The notes below the pieces were generated by a model that did not search any database, was not told where the DNA came from, and saw only the letters and a list, made by a program, of their open reading frames with translations. 37,888 bases of DNA from assembly GCA_000697335.1 (NCBI GenBank), contig JNEM01016279.1:1-37888 (forward strand). Reading direction: 5' to 3'. Shown one piece after another: positions 1 to 11,768 of the stretch (within the stretch, counting starts at the first letter, position 1; each line of letters begins with the position of its first letter). This DNA is from Conidiobolus incongruus B7586. Its lineage: Eukaryota > Entomophthoromycota > Entomophthoromycetes > Entomophthorales > Conidiobolaceae. Both the position numbers and the translations under genes were made by a program.

Positions 1-280
1 TAGTATTAGTAAAGCTTAACTATAAACCTTTAAATTTATTTATAATTTATAAACAGCTTTTAATAATAAAATATTATTTTAATTAATAATATATTATTAA
101 GTAAATTATTTATAATTAAGTAAAAAACTACCTAAAACCTATTAAAATTTAAAAAATTAATTTTAATTATTATTTTTTTAATTGTAAATAAAGTGAACAA
201 AATAATTAAAAATATCTTTTTATTTTAGTTAAAGAATTATCAAAATACTTTAATATTGATAATATAAATATTTTATACAC

Positions 281-1837
281 TAGCTTATAAAAGTAAATTA
301 TAAAATTAAAAATATATATATCCCTATTAATATCTTAATTAGTTCTAATTTAAATAAACTTATATTAAACTATATAATTAATATATATTTTTTATTTATA
401 ATATAATATATAAAGTTAAATTTAATTAATTATTAATTGATATATTAAAACTAAAAGTATATTTAAGATAAGTTATAAATTTGTAGGTTTTAATATTAAT
501 AGAAAGATTAATATTTAATATATCTATCTTTTATTTTTCTAACTTCTTTAAGTTTATAAGGTATAGAATCAACTAGCTTTTTATATTAAACAAAACTAAT
601 ATTATTTTAAGCTTTTTAAATATACTTTTAAAGTTAATTTAAATTTTTTATTGAGGGGAAAACTTTAATTGATTTTTTTAATTAATCCTAAAAATATTTA
701 ATTAGGTTAAAATTAAAAAATTAAAGAGGTTATTTTATAATTGTTATTTTGTTATTTTTAAGCTATTTAATAGTAAAATTTATAGTATAATAAGGTGTAT
801 TATCTTGTTAGAAAATAATATTTGATTTTTTAATTTATATCACTCAATAATTTTTTTCAATTTATTATTTAAAATATTTTAATATATCTTAACATTAATT
901 CTTTTATTAACCTTATAAAAATACCTTATACCTAAATATAATATATATCTTTAAATTATAATTAACTTACCATTGTATTTTTAAGTTATAATAATGTAAT
1001 GGTCATAAAGTAATTTTTAATCTTTTTTAAAATATTTAACTTTTTTATTAAATTTATTAAAATATATCTTTGTTTTATGAAACTAAATAACTTTAATTAA
1101 TTTTAATTTAACTTTAATATTAATATTTAAACTCCTACTTAACTTTATAATAATATTTTTTTAATTAAAGGTGTTTTTTTTAAAGTATAAATGGTATTTA
1201 TTTTAATATAAAGCATATATAATAATATTAATAATAACTAATATTTCTGTATAATTTTATAATTCTTGTTATATTTTTATAATAATATTATATTTACTTA
1301 TATTAATTAATCTATAAATATACTTTTTATCTTGTTTATTTATAATTTTAATATACTTAAGTTTTAATTTAAGTATTTCTTTAATATTGTTTTTAATAAC
1401 TTTAATTATAATAATTTAACTAACACTAGTAATTTTAACAATCTTATAAGTTAATTTATTTTTATTATAAAGTTGATTAATATATAAGTAAGCTTTTTTA
1501 AAGAGAAATTTAAACATTATAATATTAATTTTACAATATTAGCTTAATAGTTTTATAATATATATAATACAATAAAAGAAAAAAATGATATATATAAATT
1601 TTGTTATTTATAGCCTTTTAACTTATAAACCTATAAATTTATAACTCACCTTAGCTAAATTTTAGGTTTTAATATATCAACCCATAATTAATGAAATATA
1701 ATCAAATATAGTTAGTTTTAATTAATTAATATAAGTAAATTATATATTTTAATTTAAATTTATTCAATTAAAAATTATTTAAGATATAAGTAAATATATA
1801 AGTAATTTTAACTTTATAACTTACTTTTGTAGGTTAA
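281..1837 (-). mobile_element. Dead Tc1/mariner DNA transposon nested in repeat copy 1
   Basis: The element has long terminal inverted repeats of about 205 bp (about 283-490 against the reverse complement of about 1633-1836). Their outer ends read CTTATAAAAGTAA on the left and CCTACAAAAGTAAG on the inverted right. It is absent from repeat copy 2, whose sequence runs straight across the site at about 7510. That defines the insertion and a TA target. Total length is about 1.56 kb, typical of Tc1 elements. The long terminal repeats resemble the IR/DR class. The boundary is uncertain by a few bases because the site lies in a TA run. Confidence 0.8.
500..1520 (-). pseudogene. Tc1/mariner DDE transposase remnant
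   Basis: Read on the minus strand, the characteristic DDE blocks appear in order and at the usual spacing. QDNTPYYT (785-807) corresponds to the second catalytic Asp block QDNAPCHT. A stretch near 665-705 matches the PLQSPDLNPIEHFWD block. VDSIPYKLKEVRK (about 530-577) matches the C-terminal VDSMP-R-x-K block. The frame is closed by many stops, and nearly all are explained by C-to-T or G-to-A changes: CAA to TAA, TGG to TAG, GAT to AAT. The third catalytic Glu codon of the NPIE block now reads as Lys. The N-terminal helix-turn-helix part (about 1100-1520) is too decayed to place with confidence. The remnant cannot encode an active enzyme. Confidence 0.75.
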
Positions 1838-2648
1838 TATATATATTAAAGTTTAAATTAAAATTAATTAATAAAAATATAAAATAATTACCTTATAATT
1901 TAACTAAAGCTTAAAAAAAACTAGAGTAACAATTGTTGAATAAAACTTATTAAGGTATAATTAAAAATTAAAGCTTTTATAGTGAATTATTATAATAGAT
2001 TAATCTTAATTTTTTTATATAATCTTTTATTAAAACATAAATTAAAGTGTTAAATTAAGTTAAATTAACCTTTTCTATAAACTCCCTTAAATAAACACTT
2101 TATTAATAAATGAATGTTAATTATTACAATAAATTATAATAACATATGTTATTTTTATTTAATTTTTTAAAAAAAATTAATTAATAATAAACTTTATATT
2201 TTTTTAAATAAAATTATTTTAAATTAATATTCTTAATATAGTTTAAAAAGATTTATTATTTAATATAATAATTATAAAATACATAAATTTAAAGTTATAA
2301 AAAACTTTTTAATTAAAAATAACTAGAAAAAACTATCACATCTAATATATTCTTTAGATAATAACTTATATGATTATAATTGTTTTAAGTAATTAAAAAA
2401 CTAACATATAAGAAAGAAAATTTCTATAGGAAAATTTAATTAGTTTATGAAACATCAAATTTTAGTCTTTAATAAAAAGAACTATTTTTTAAATGTTGGA
2501 TCTTTACTAAAAGTATAACCAAAAGTTATTAGAAATAAAAAAATTGTTAATTTTATAATATATATTTATTTTTACTTCTTATATATTAAAATATATATTT
2601 TTTTCAATTGTAAAAAATTCCCATTATTTAAATTACAAAGTAATACTA

Positions 2649-3384
2649 GTAAGAGGATTGAAATTTTAAAATCAAAAAATTATTAATAAAGGGATGAAAA
2701 GTTTTTATAACATATTAATTTTATTTAATCAATTGAAATCCATTAGTTTTGGATTTCTAATAATATGAATTAATTGAATATATCATTTTATTAATTCTCT
2801 GAAATAACACAAAACTTATTAATAATAATTTCAAATATATTATAAAAGATATATATTTAATCAGTTTACTACTTAGGTAGTGTTTCCTTATTTCAAATCA
2901 TATTTTATACATATCATTCTCTGTCAGTTTTGGTTAAATGTTAAGATATAAACAAATCTTGTTAAAACAATTGAGTTGATTTTATATTAAAAATATTCAA
3001 ATATAAGATGAGCTAAATATAGCCTGATTGAATTTAATGATCTAAATATGATTAATTGATCACAGTGTAGATATATAAATCAATAAAATCTGATACAACA
3101 GGATTTAAACTTGTAATTCGATATTATTATATTTTAAACTTGCTAATAATTAAAAGTTTATATTAAGAAATTTTGGTTTGATGTGATTCAAATTAGAATT
3201 AAGAACAAAATCAAACTTGCTTAATTCAATTGTATATATTGAATAAATATCATTTTTAATGTCAATAATAGCTATAAAATAAGGTGCGAAAAATTTAATT
3301 AAAAATAAATTAACATATAAACCGATAATTTTTTGCAAAAAAATGTCATAACAGTATATCGAATAAATAAAAATAAATACTACC
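2649..3384. other. AT-rich spacer upstream of receptor pseudogene 1
   Basis: No gene or recognisable repeat is visible. The last 200 bases would have been the promoter side of the pseudogene at 3385. The context CTACCATGG at its start fits the ACC-ATG context of the intact paralogues. An open frame on the minus strand at 3150-3386 is low-complexity chance sequence. Confidence 0.4.
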
Positions 3385-4384
3385 ATGGTTAATCCTACTC
3401 AAATAATGTCCAAAGTGTTGCACCCAATAGGCATGGCGTTCTCTGCTTTGGTTCTTGTGACTTTTATCGTACTAGTTTATATAAATATCGAGCATGTTAA
3501 TAGAATGATAATTCGTTTAATTTCTACAATTTCAATTGCAGACTTTATCACCCATTTAGGAGAAATATATTTATTGGTAGGCAAGATCTCATAGAAACAG
3601 TATATTATGAGCGTTCAATTGGTTTCGGTATGTTCGCCAAAACTTTTTATTATTTGACGAATGTTGCGATCAGTTTACATCTCTACCGAGTTTATGTCTT
3701 AAAAAACCATCACTTAGATTTAAATTATTTACTTGAATCGGTATTTTTATAGGTATTACTCCACTTATGATTGCCTATAGCTTTATGTGAGTTTTCGCTA
3801 GCACAAAAAGTAAAGGTAGTTGCTCGCCAGGATCTCCAAACCCCATTAACAATCAAGTCTTTCACGCATTTTCTGTAGTACTCAACTATTTTACAATCAT
3901 TTTTTGTATATATATTACTATCACTAGTCATAATAGTCTCGCAAAATGTATCAATACATTTGCTACTTATGAAGTTGAACAGGAAAATCAGCTTTTAAGA
4001 AAGGTAGACAAAGGATGGCTCAAAGATCTTTTTTTATCCTCTGTCCACTTTGATTACATTCCCAGCTGAATCTACTTTTGCTTTTTTGGTCTGAGTTGGT
4101 TCCCTTCGTCCAGAAGCATTTCCTTGGATGGCTGCAGGTACCGGTCTTTCTGGTATCCATACTGGAATTGCTTTCGCAATTGATCCAGCTGTTTGGAATA
4201 CAATTATTATCTCTAAGGCACATGTTACTGGTGAACAAAAAGGTGAGATATATATTTAACATTTTATATTTTATATTACTCAATATATTATTCAGGCATT
4301 CCCAAGAATAATTCGAATGATATTGAACTTAACCAACCAGCCGCAGAATATGATTTATATTTTGAACAAATGAAATATATGTGA
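3385..4384 (+). pseudogene. Decayed 7TM receptor of the local family (pseudogene 1)
   Basis: The start (MVNPTQIMSKVLHPIG) aligns with the N-termini of the intact receptors, and homology continues through all seven helices to GTGLSGI and AIDPAVW in TM7. The reading frame shifts four times: near 3572, at the A-run at 3701-3706, near 4005, and near 4030 at a T-run. It also contains three in-frame TGA stops (3734, 3788, 4092); the first replaces the conserved Trp of TM4 (LFTW). The 3' end is well preserved. A GT-AG intron (4243-4295, 53 nt) sits at the family position. It is followed by an open tail exon (4296-4384) beginning GIPKNNSND and containing EYDLYFEQM. That tail resembles the subfamily A tail at 10771, while the start looks like subfamily B, so this may be a third lineage. 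TM3 carries FAKTFYYLTNVAISLHLYR. Confidence 0.85.
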
Positions 4385-7227
4385 TAAATAAGAATATAAA
4401 ATGATTGAATATTTGGGCCACCATCTTGTAAATAGTTCCTCTGAAAATTTAATAACACTTTTGATTTCGCTTTAAAAAATATTCAGTTATATCAAATAGT
4501 GTAGATAGAGTTCAATTTGTTAAGTATGAGTCAATATATTAATTTGAGTGAAAGTCATAAAAAATAAATTTCTAATTAATTACCAAATTTTTACCAAATT
4601 ATATTCCATTATGAAATATATTACTATTTATATAGTCTAATGAACATTTAAGAGATATCATTTTTTGAATAAGAAACAAATAATATCTTTCAAAGCTAAA
4701 GTATCAGATCATTTCTGAATTTTACCTATCTCATTTAAAATAATATTAATATTGATTTTTTTTAAAATATTATATATTTATTCTTAGTTTTAATTAAATC
4801 AATTGAGTAAATAATTAAATTTTCTCAATTTTGTTGATCCTTTTAAAGATTGATAATTATTAATTCAAATAATATTATGGTTTTAGGATAAAGATTGCTT
4901 GATCAATCTGGTATATTATATGATGATCTAATATTCAAATTTTATATCTTTATATATCAATTAGTTAATAATTCCTGATAATTGGCAGATTATTCCTATA
5001 TATCTATTACAGCTCTTAAACTCGTGATTTCTTGTTTAACTTTGACTAACATTTATACTGTTTTTGGATTAAATTGAATTTATTTTAAATAACTACTTTG
5101 AATAATTTGATTAAAAATATATTTATTTTATTATTCAAGTGCAATAAATATATGGTCATTATGCTTTCGAGTTTTGCTCTTTTTACCTTTAAAATACTCT
5201 AATCCATTCTTGAAATGATAATAATTTAAAATATTAGTATTTGATCTAATGGATTAATACAAATTAGCCCGATGATATCACCAATTTTTGTATTTATTTA
5301 CTTTGATTAAAAGTTTATATTAAATAAAAAAATACAGTATATTATCTCTAGTATAATTAATTTATTACATCATAGACTTATAACAAAATCTTTCAATTTC
5401 AATAATGAATATTCTTTGTGAAATTAAGCATTAGATCAATTTCTTCATATTATAAAAGTTCCTCAGCCTTCATTTTTTTCGTGCTATTAATTAATTCATT
5501 TTTTATTTCAAATATTGTTTATTATAAATATGAATAAATAATAATGATAGCGTAATATCGACAAATCATTAATCGAGTAATTGTTCTAGGTCGATTGTCA
5601 CGTATTTGTTTTTCAACTTGAGTGAATTATTAATTTGAATTTTAAGTTTTTCGAATTCCATTTGACTTTTTTACCATAAATTATGATTTCTAAATCCTTT
5701 ATTTGGAGATTTTTTAACTATAACATTATGTAAATAATAGTTTTCTTGAATATATTATAGTTTTAAAGCTATTATAAATAATCGATGAAAAGCATTATTA
5801 TTTTTATGATTTACAATAATTCCAAAAACATTAATTGAAATAAATTTTAAATATAGAAACGAGTTTATCAGACGAATTCGATCAATCCAGTTGGGAAGAC
5901 ATTAGATTATAATATACCAAAGTCATATATTTTATACTAAATTTTTTGGATATTTAATATTATGTTCAACAGATCATTATATTTAAAGCAAATTAATGTA
6001 TTAATAACACATATATTGCTATATAAAATTTAACATATATCATTTTATCACTATGTAAATACTTCGATATTTTCAGAATAATTTACTAAAATAAAATTCA
6101 ATAAAATTTTGATATAAAAAATTTAGTAGATTAAAACATAATTAAATTTCTCTCATTTAACAAAACATAATATAAATTTAATTCTTAAATATAGACTATA
6201 TAAGAATATTTACTTTATTATTCAATAAACTGAATATTGAGCATAAAATGATACCCTAAAATTTCGTTTATATAAACTGGATGCAAAGTTTATAATAAAA
6301 ATTTGTTTAATCATTATCATTTACCTATTTTAATTTTAGATTGATTTCTATTATTGGTTTATGGAAAATACTTTTGTCTTAATGAGATATTAATATAAAG
6401 TTCAAAGTTCATTATATTAGATTATATTATTAGTATTCATGAATCTTACCTTTATTCTTTAAAATATTTCAAAATAAGTTGTTATTTATATTTCCCTTTT
6501 ATCTATAACATTATCTGACTAGCTATATTAGTTTATATAGCAATAATATTAAGGTTGATATATCTTGATATATCTTGATAGATACATGGTATTGAATTAA
6601 AGTATTTTATACTTTTATTAAATATTAAACATTAAATATATGAAAAATATGGTTTTCATCACTTAAATATTAATATCATATCGATTTATATAATTAGTTA
6701 TATATATCATTCTATATAGAATAATACAATCAAAATGCTTAAAATTTTGCTAATATTAAAATTTTTCAAAAAACCTATAGATTAATATATAATAAAACAA
6801 CAATAGCTAAATATCACCAAAATATTAGATTATTTTGTCAAATATTATTTTATTATAAAAATTAAGATTAGCATTATTATTGTATCTAAAGTTTAATATG
6901 TTTTAATAAATAAGTTTTCAAAAAATATAATCTTAGAAAAACAATAAAATAATATTTAATCAAATTCACTATTAGTTGACTATAATAATTATAATATTAC
7001 CATAGAATTGAAGAAATAAGAAATTTTTTAATTTCTAATTTTTCAAACATATTAATAGTTTCAAATAAAAAAATATATATAGAACAAATAAGAAAATAAA
7101 TAGTTTTAAATTATATATATATATATATATATAATAACTTTTTTGATTAAAATAATAATTTTTTAAAATTAGTTGTTTAATTTAATTATGCTTAAACTAA
7201 ATAGTAACTATCAAAAGTTTTTTATTT
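4385..7227. other. AT-rich spacer with a few coding-like shreds and a TA microsatellite
   Basis: I find no intact gene. A less AT-rich patch at about 5545-5665 reads on the minus strand as QIRDNRPRTITRLM in one frame and as a short 30-residue ORF in another. A patch at 5859-5915 reads LSDEFDQSSWED on the plus strand. Both are too short to identify. A short tandem repeat of TGATATATCTT (2.5 units) lies at 6555-6585, and a (TA)n run at about 7112-7133 lies just before repeat copy 2. Confidence 0.35.
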
Positions 7228-8320
7228 TAGTATTAATAAAACTTAACTATAAACCCTTTAAAATCATTTAAAATTTACAAGTAACTTTTAATAATAAAAC
7301 ATTATCTAAATTAACATTTTATTACTAAGTAAATTATTTTAAGGTTAAGAAAAAAATTACCAAAAACTTATTAAAATCTAAAAGGTTAATTTCAACTATT
7401 ATTTTTTTAATTATTAATAAAGTAAAAAGATATATTGAAAAATACCTTTTTATTTTAGTTAAAGAATTATCAAGATACTTTATTATTAGTTACATAAGTA
7501 TTTTATATATATTAAAGTTTAAATTAAAATTAATTAATAAAAATGTAAAATAGGTATTTTATAATTTAACTAAAACTTAAAAAAAAGCTAGAGTAGCTAT
7601 TATTAAACAAAATTTACTAAGGTATAATTAGAAACTAAAGTTTTTATAGTAAATTATTATAATTAATGAATCTTAGATTTTTTTATATAATCTTTTACTA
7701 AAATATAAATTAAAGTGTTAGATTAAGTTAAATCAACCCCCTTTATAAATTTCTTTAAATAAATACTTTGTTGATAAGTGAATATTAATTGTTGTAATAG
7801 ATTATAATAGCATATGTTATTCTTATTTAATTCTTAAAAGAAAATCAATTAATAGTAAATTTTATATTTCTTTTATAAATTAAACTATTTCTAATTAGTA
7901 TTCTTAATATAATTTAAGATAACCTATTATTTTACATGATAATTATAAAATATATAAATCTAAAGTTGTAAAAAACTTTTTAATTAAAAATAACTGGAAA
8001 AAACTACCACATCTAGTATATTTTTTTAGATTATAACTTATGTGATTATAATTGTTTTAGGTAATTAAAAAACTAGCTTACAAGAAAGAAAATTTCTATA
8101 AGAAAATTTAATTAGTTTGTGAAACATTAAATTTCAGTCTTTAATAAAAAGAATTGTTTTTTGGTGTTAGATCTTTACTAAAAATATAGTAAAAAGTTAT
8201 TAGAAATAAAAGAAATCATTAATTTTATATTATATATTTATTTTTACTTTTTATTTATTAAAATGTTTACTTTTTTTAATTGCAAAAAATTCCTATTATT
8301 TAAATTATAAAGTAATATAT
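7228..8320 (+). mobile_element. Repeat family R1, copy 2 (uninterrupted, about 1.09 kb)
   Basis: It starts TAGTATTAATAAAACTTAAC, and its end at about 8313-8320 aligns with the inverted TAATACTA tip of copy 1. It aligns throughout with copy 1 minus the nested mariner, so it represents the undisturbed element length. Read against copy 1 over about 210 bases (7990-8200 against about 2312-2525), I count about fifteen differences, nearly all A/G or C/T transitions. CpA and TpG dinucleotides are scarce compared with flanking unique DNA. No transposase is recognisable. This copy provides the empty-site reference that proves the nested insertion in copy 1. Confidence 0.75.
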
Positions 8321-8889
8321 GTTTATGAAATTAATTAAAAATGATAAATATATGTATAATTTTTATAATTAGTGAAATTGATTTTGACTTATTAATATTG
8401 AACTATATAAGCAAATACTATAATATATAATATTTCAAAACCTAAATAAATATAAATTGTCAAATTTTCTAATAAGTGTATATATAGTGAAACTAGATTG
8501 ATATTATAGGGCATATTTTCATAAAAATAAACATAAACTATAAATTGATGATATTTAACAACTTTGATTCTTAATAGGTATTAATCTATCACAAGATTAT
8601 ATATATAGTATATTCAAATATTTACTTATATATTTATTTGTTACTTATTTTTGTGAATTTGATAAAATAATTAGTTATTTTTATATTAAAATTATTACTG
8701 ATATTTATTCTTACATTTAGTAATATATTATGTAAATAAACATTATAGATAGAAAAGTATTAATAATAGAATCTAAAGAAATTATTCATTAAATATCCTC
8801 TTTAGTCTTTCAAGACTATATGTCTTAAAGTATAGTTACAGTTCAGATATTGTAGCAAAATAATCAATTTGTTTTTTTCTCTCTTTGTC
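8321..8889. other. AT-rich spacer between repeat copy 2 and pseudogene 2
   Basis: I see no gene, repeat or RNA here. The N-terminal half of pseudogene 2 would be expected in this interval if it survived, but I cannot align anything upstream of about 8890. Confidence 0.3.
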
Positions 8890-9385
8890 ACTTCTGGATT
8901 TAAATAGTTTGTTTATTAAATAACTTAAAGTCTGGTTATAATATTACGAACACCAGAAACCAAAGGGTTTTTTATTCATTATGGACCAACAAAACCAGCT
9001 TGCATTAAGAATAATATTGATTTGACTATCATATCGAGACGGACAGGTATTTTTGAAATACAGCACTTAGAATAGCTACTGTTATATTTTGTGTTTATGT
9101 AACATTGCCTGATGGAAAAAGTATAAGCCGTTGGATCATTAAATATACTATTTTTAGTATAAAAACTTATGAAAATCAAAATGAATTTAAATAGTTCGAA
9201 TATAGCTCAAAGATCATCCTTATATCGATTACCGACTTTAATTACACATTTTCGTTATCAATTTTGAAACCCGTTTCTCTATGTGCTCATTTTAAAGTAG
9301 TATATATTCTTTTAATGATAATTTTTCACAAATCATACGGAACTTTGATAATATTATTTATTGATTCATGTTTATAACTGGTCAT
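8890..9385 (+). pseudogene. Fragment of a 7TM receptor of the local family (pseudogene 2)
   Basis: This is a relic covering TM4 to TM7 only. TSGFK (8890 onward) matches the STWKFELFTW start of TM4. NKTSC at about 8990 matches the second extracellular loop with its Cys (TNKTSCYP). TVIFCVYVT then corresponds to TM5, ENQNEFK near 9180 to the third intracellular loop, and AQRSSLYRLPTLIT (9205-9246) to AQRAFLYPLSTIIT at the start of TM6. IILFID near 9350 matches IIFCID in TM7. Several stops and frame changes separate the blocks, and the Pro of the FLYPL motif reads Arg. It is closest to subfamily A, the group immediately downstream on the opposite strand. No tail exon was found. Confidence 0.6.
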
Positions 9386-10770
9386 TTAATTAGCCAAATT
9401 TCAATATATATATATATATATATATCCTATAAACAAGGTAAATACAATGAACTCTATTTGAATTAAATATTAATATTTTGATTAGGCCCTTACAACCAAA
9501 TTAAATATATATTGAAATGAATTTTTAAAATATTAATCCATCAAATTAATCTTATAATTGATTATTAAATCTGATCACATTGAAAAACTATAATATAGTC
9601 CTTATTCAAAATATATTAATATCTAGTACAACCTTTTTCTTTTAATAGTTTTCATCTTATTTTTATTATTAGCTATATTCTTAAATAAAGTAATTTATAT
9701 GCAAATGATGAATTAAATTTTAATATTCAAAAAATATATATTAAATAGTTATACATGAAAATTTAAAATGACTCAAAATATAATGAAGTTGGTTTAATTT
9801 CATTCAATGTATATAATACGATGAGTAGATATAGTTTAATTCTTAGTTAATCTTATATATCTCTGATTTGATGATAACATACATAGATATATTAGTATAT
9901 GGTCTATTAAAAATATATTATAATATCAATTTAATTAAAATCGTTACCACTTTTAAAAAACAAATTTAAAGTTATATAATTGAATTTATCAATCATTTTC
10001 TTGAGCCAATATTTGGATTGATAATTAATATAGAAATGAAATTGATATATACGTTGGATAGTGACTATTATCAATGAAATCTCGAATCAATGATTTATAT
10101 CTTACTCGTTTTGTGATTTAAATTTGGTCTTGTAAAATACTTTGCAATCACTTATTCTGGTACATGTATTCAATCAAAATATTATATAAATATGAAAATA
10201 TCAGACTGATTATAATAGTTAATCTGTATTATTATTATTATGAAATCATCACTTATACATATTTTAGCATATTTCAACTTATTCCGTTCAAATTTTATCT
10301 AGGTTATAGCCTTTGCTAAATATTGGTTATATATTGGAATTAATAGAGGTAATTTCGAGAATTAGAATACTTAGCTTGAAGTAAAAAAGACTATATAGTG
10401 TATATTAGCATATTAAGCTTACATACCTTGTGTATAATTTTGATTTATTAAAAATCAAATAATATATATATTCCGAAATTCCATAAATAGCTCTAAATAC
10501 AAAATTCTTATGTAATATATCGGATTTTAAATTGCGATAAAGATTACAAATAACCAGAATTAAAAGTATTTATTGCAAATATTCGAGATATGATAATCAT
10601 TGATATACGCTATTAATTGAAAGAAAAATTAAAAACCAAATTGGAAGATAATGGTGATATTCAAATATTTGCTATTTCGGTTATTTATCTATGTTTCTCG
10701 CTGTTCAAAGTCATAATAATCTGATAATATATTATATATCGAATACAATCATGTCAAAAATTACTAATAT
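9386..10770. other. AT-rich spacer downstream of the 10771 receptor gene
   Basis: It contains a (TA)n microsatellite at about 9403-9425 (partly abutting the pseudogene). There is also a 36-codon open stretch on the plus strand near 10617-10724 that reads KLKTKLEDNGDIQIFAIS and has no start codon. The stretch is less AT-biased than its surroundings but I cannot identify it. Nothing else is visible. Confidence 0.3.
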
Positions 10771-11768
10771 TTATGCGGTCATTGGTTGAGGTTGAAGATC
10801 ATAATCGTCATTTTTCTTGGAATCGTTGTTTCCTAAACTCTGATTATTAACACTTATACACTAATATAAGTTATTCAGTTACCTCGCATCCAACAAACTA
10901 CTTGAATTTTGGCGAGTTGAATAGATTTCCATGTAGCAGGATCAATGGAAAAAATAAATAAAGTAAGAAAACCTGATAATCCCATTCCTAATGACATGAG
11001 AGTTTTAGCCCATTCAGGTACATGACCAATAACCATTAATAAATCAACAACAACTCGGAAAGGTAAAGTAATAATAGTGGAGAGTGGGTAGAGGAAGGCT
11101 CTTTGGGCAATTTTCCTCTTATACTGTTGAAATTCATTTTGATCTTCTTCTTGATTGACTTGATAACTAACATAAGCATTAACCCAATTAGTAAGACTCT
11201 TATATCCCATATAGGTAACCGACACACAGGTGACAACAGTTATCAAGTTAATAGAAAGAGAAATAAAACTGTAAACGCGATTATGTACTGGATTATATGA
11301 TCCGGGATAGCAACTAGACTTGTTAGTACCTGTAAAAACGCCCAAAAAGTGATAAATTAACATAAATGGGATCATTACGAAGTGTACACCAGCCCAAGTG
11401 AATAATTCAAATTTCCAAGTTGAATTTTTCATCTTGACAATTCCTCTGTATAAATGGAAAGCAATGGCGAGATTAATAAAACAATAGAAAGTTCTTCCAA
11501 AAACGCGAAAAGCTGTTAAGCCTACACAATATGGCTGTCCGACATATTTGCCTGTTCCCATTGAGAAATACTCTCCCCAATGAAGGATGAAGTCGGCAAA
11601 AGCGATAGCGGCGATTAAGCGGACAGTCATTCGATTGATATTCTTGAAATTTATAATTCCAAGTATCAAAAGTGTGCCTAAGACCAAACTCGAGCAAACT
11701 AAGCCGAGAGGGTTTAAAACTTGAGCAATCTTCAATGCAAGAGAAATATTTTGAGGACCGTCAGCCAT
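10771..11768 (-). CDS. 7TM G-protein-coupled receptor, Git3/cAR-like, subfamily A (two exons)
   Basis: A predicted plasma-membrane receptor of 315 residues that probably couples to a heterotrimeric G protein; the ligand is unknown. Exon 1 is 11768-10883, the intron 10882-10833 (50 nt, GT-AG), and exon 2 10832-10771. Helices lie at roughly 14-38, 48-68, 84-107, 120-142, 167-190, 224-247 and 255-275. The TM2 Asp is in AFADF (D59). Cys81 before TM3 and Cys153 in the second extracellular loop (SSCYPGSYNP) are placed to form the usual disulfide. The third intracellular loop (191-222) is charged and glutamine-rich. FLYPL-x(6)-P in TM6 and a small-residue TM7 ending DPATW resemble the C-terminal region of Git3/Gpr1-type fungal receptors and Dictyostelium cAR-like receptors. 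Without splicing the frame ends at the in-intron TGA after RGN. Spliced, it continues GNNDSKKNDDYDLQPQ. A TATA-like box lies about 65 nt upstream. Family call firm; ligand and pathway inferred. Confidence 0.9.

Larger units (their letters stand above)
1..2648 (+). mobile_element. Outer repeat copy 1 (family R1, TA-flanked), interrupted by a Tc1/mariner insertion
   Basis: This copy begins with TAGTATTA at 1 and ends with the inverted TAATACTA at 2641-2648, so it has a short terminal inverted repeat and a TA target duplication. Leaving out about 1.56 kb of nested element (281 to about 1837), the remainder is about 1.09 kb and aligns end to end with the uninterrupted copy at 7228-8320. Similarity is roughly 80-85% by eye, and the differences are mostly transitions. 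I recognise no transposase in the 1.09-kb body in any frame, so it is either a non-autonomous DNA element or one too decayed to read. The TA flank suggests mobilisation by a Tc1/mariner-type enzyme, but that is inference. Its left tip falls exactly at base 1. Confidence 0.75.

Noticed and set aside
1-2648. Reading the whole 2.65 kb as one large transposon
   Set aside because: Three other copies of the family lack the central 1.56 kb, and that segment has its own inverted repeats and transposase, so it is a nested insertion.
3734-4094. TGA read as Trp (alternative genetic code)
   Set aside because: The intact genes use TGG for Trp and end in TGA in several cases (14815, 22224, 25305). Only the first TGA of pseudogene 1 sits at a Trp position. 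Ordinary decay explains the pattern.
7112-7133. TA microsatellite as an origin or CRISPR-like repeat
   Set aside because: A plain dinucleotide run with no spacers or flanking structure. The same holds for 9403-9425.
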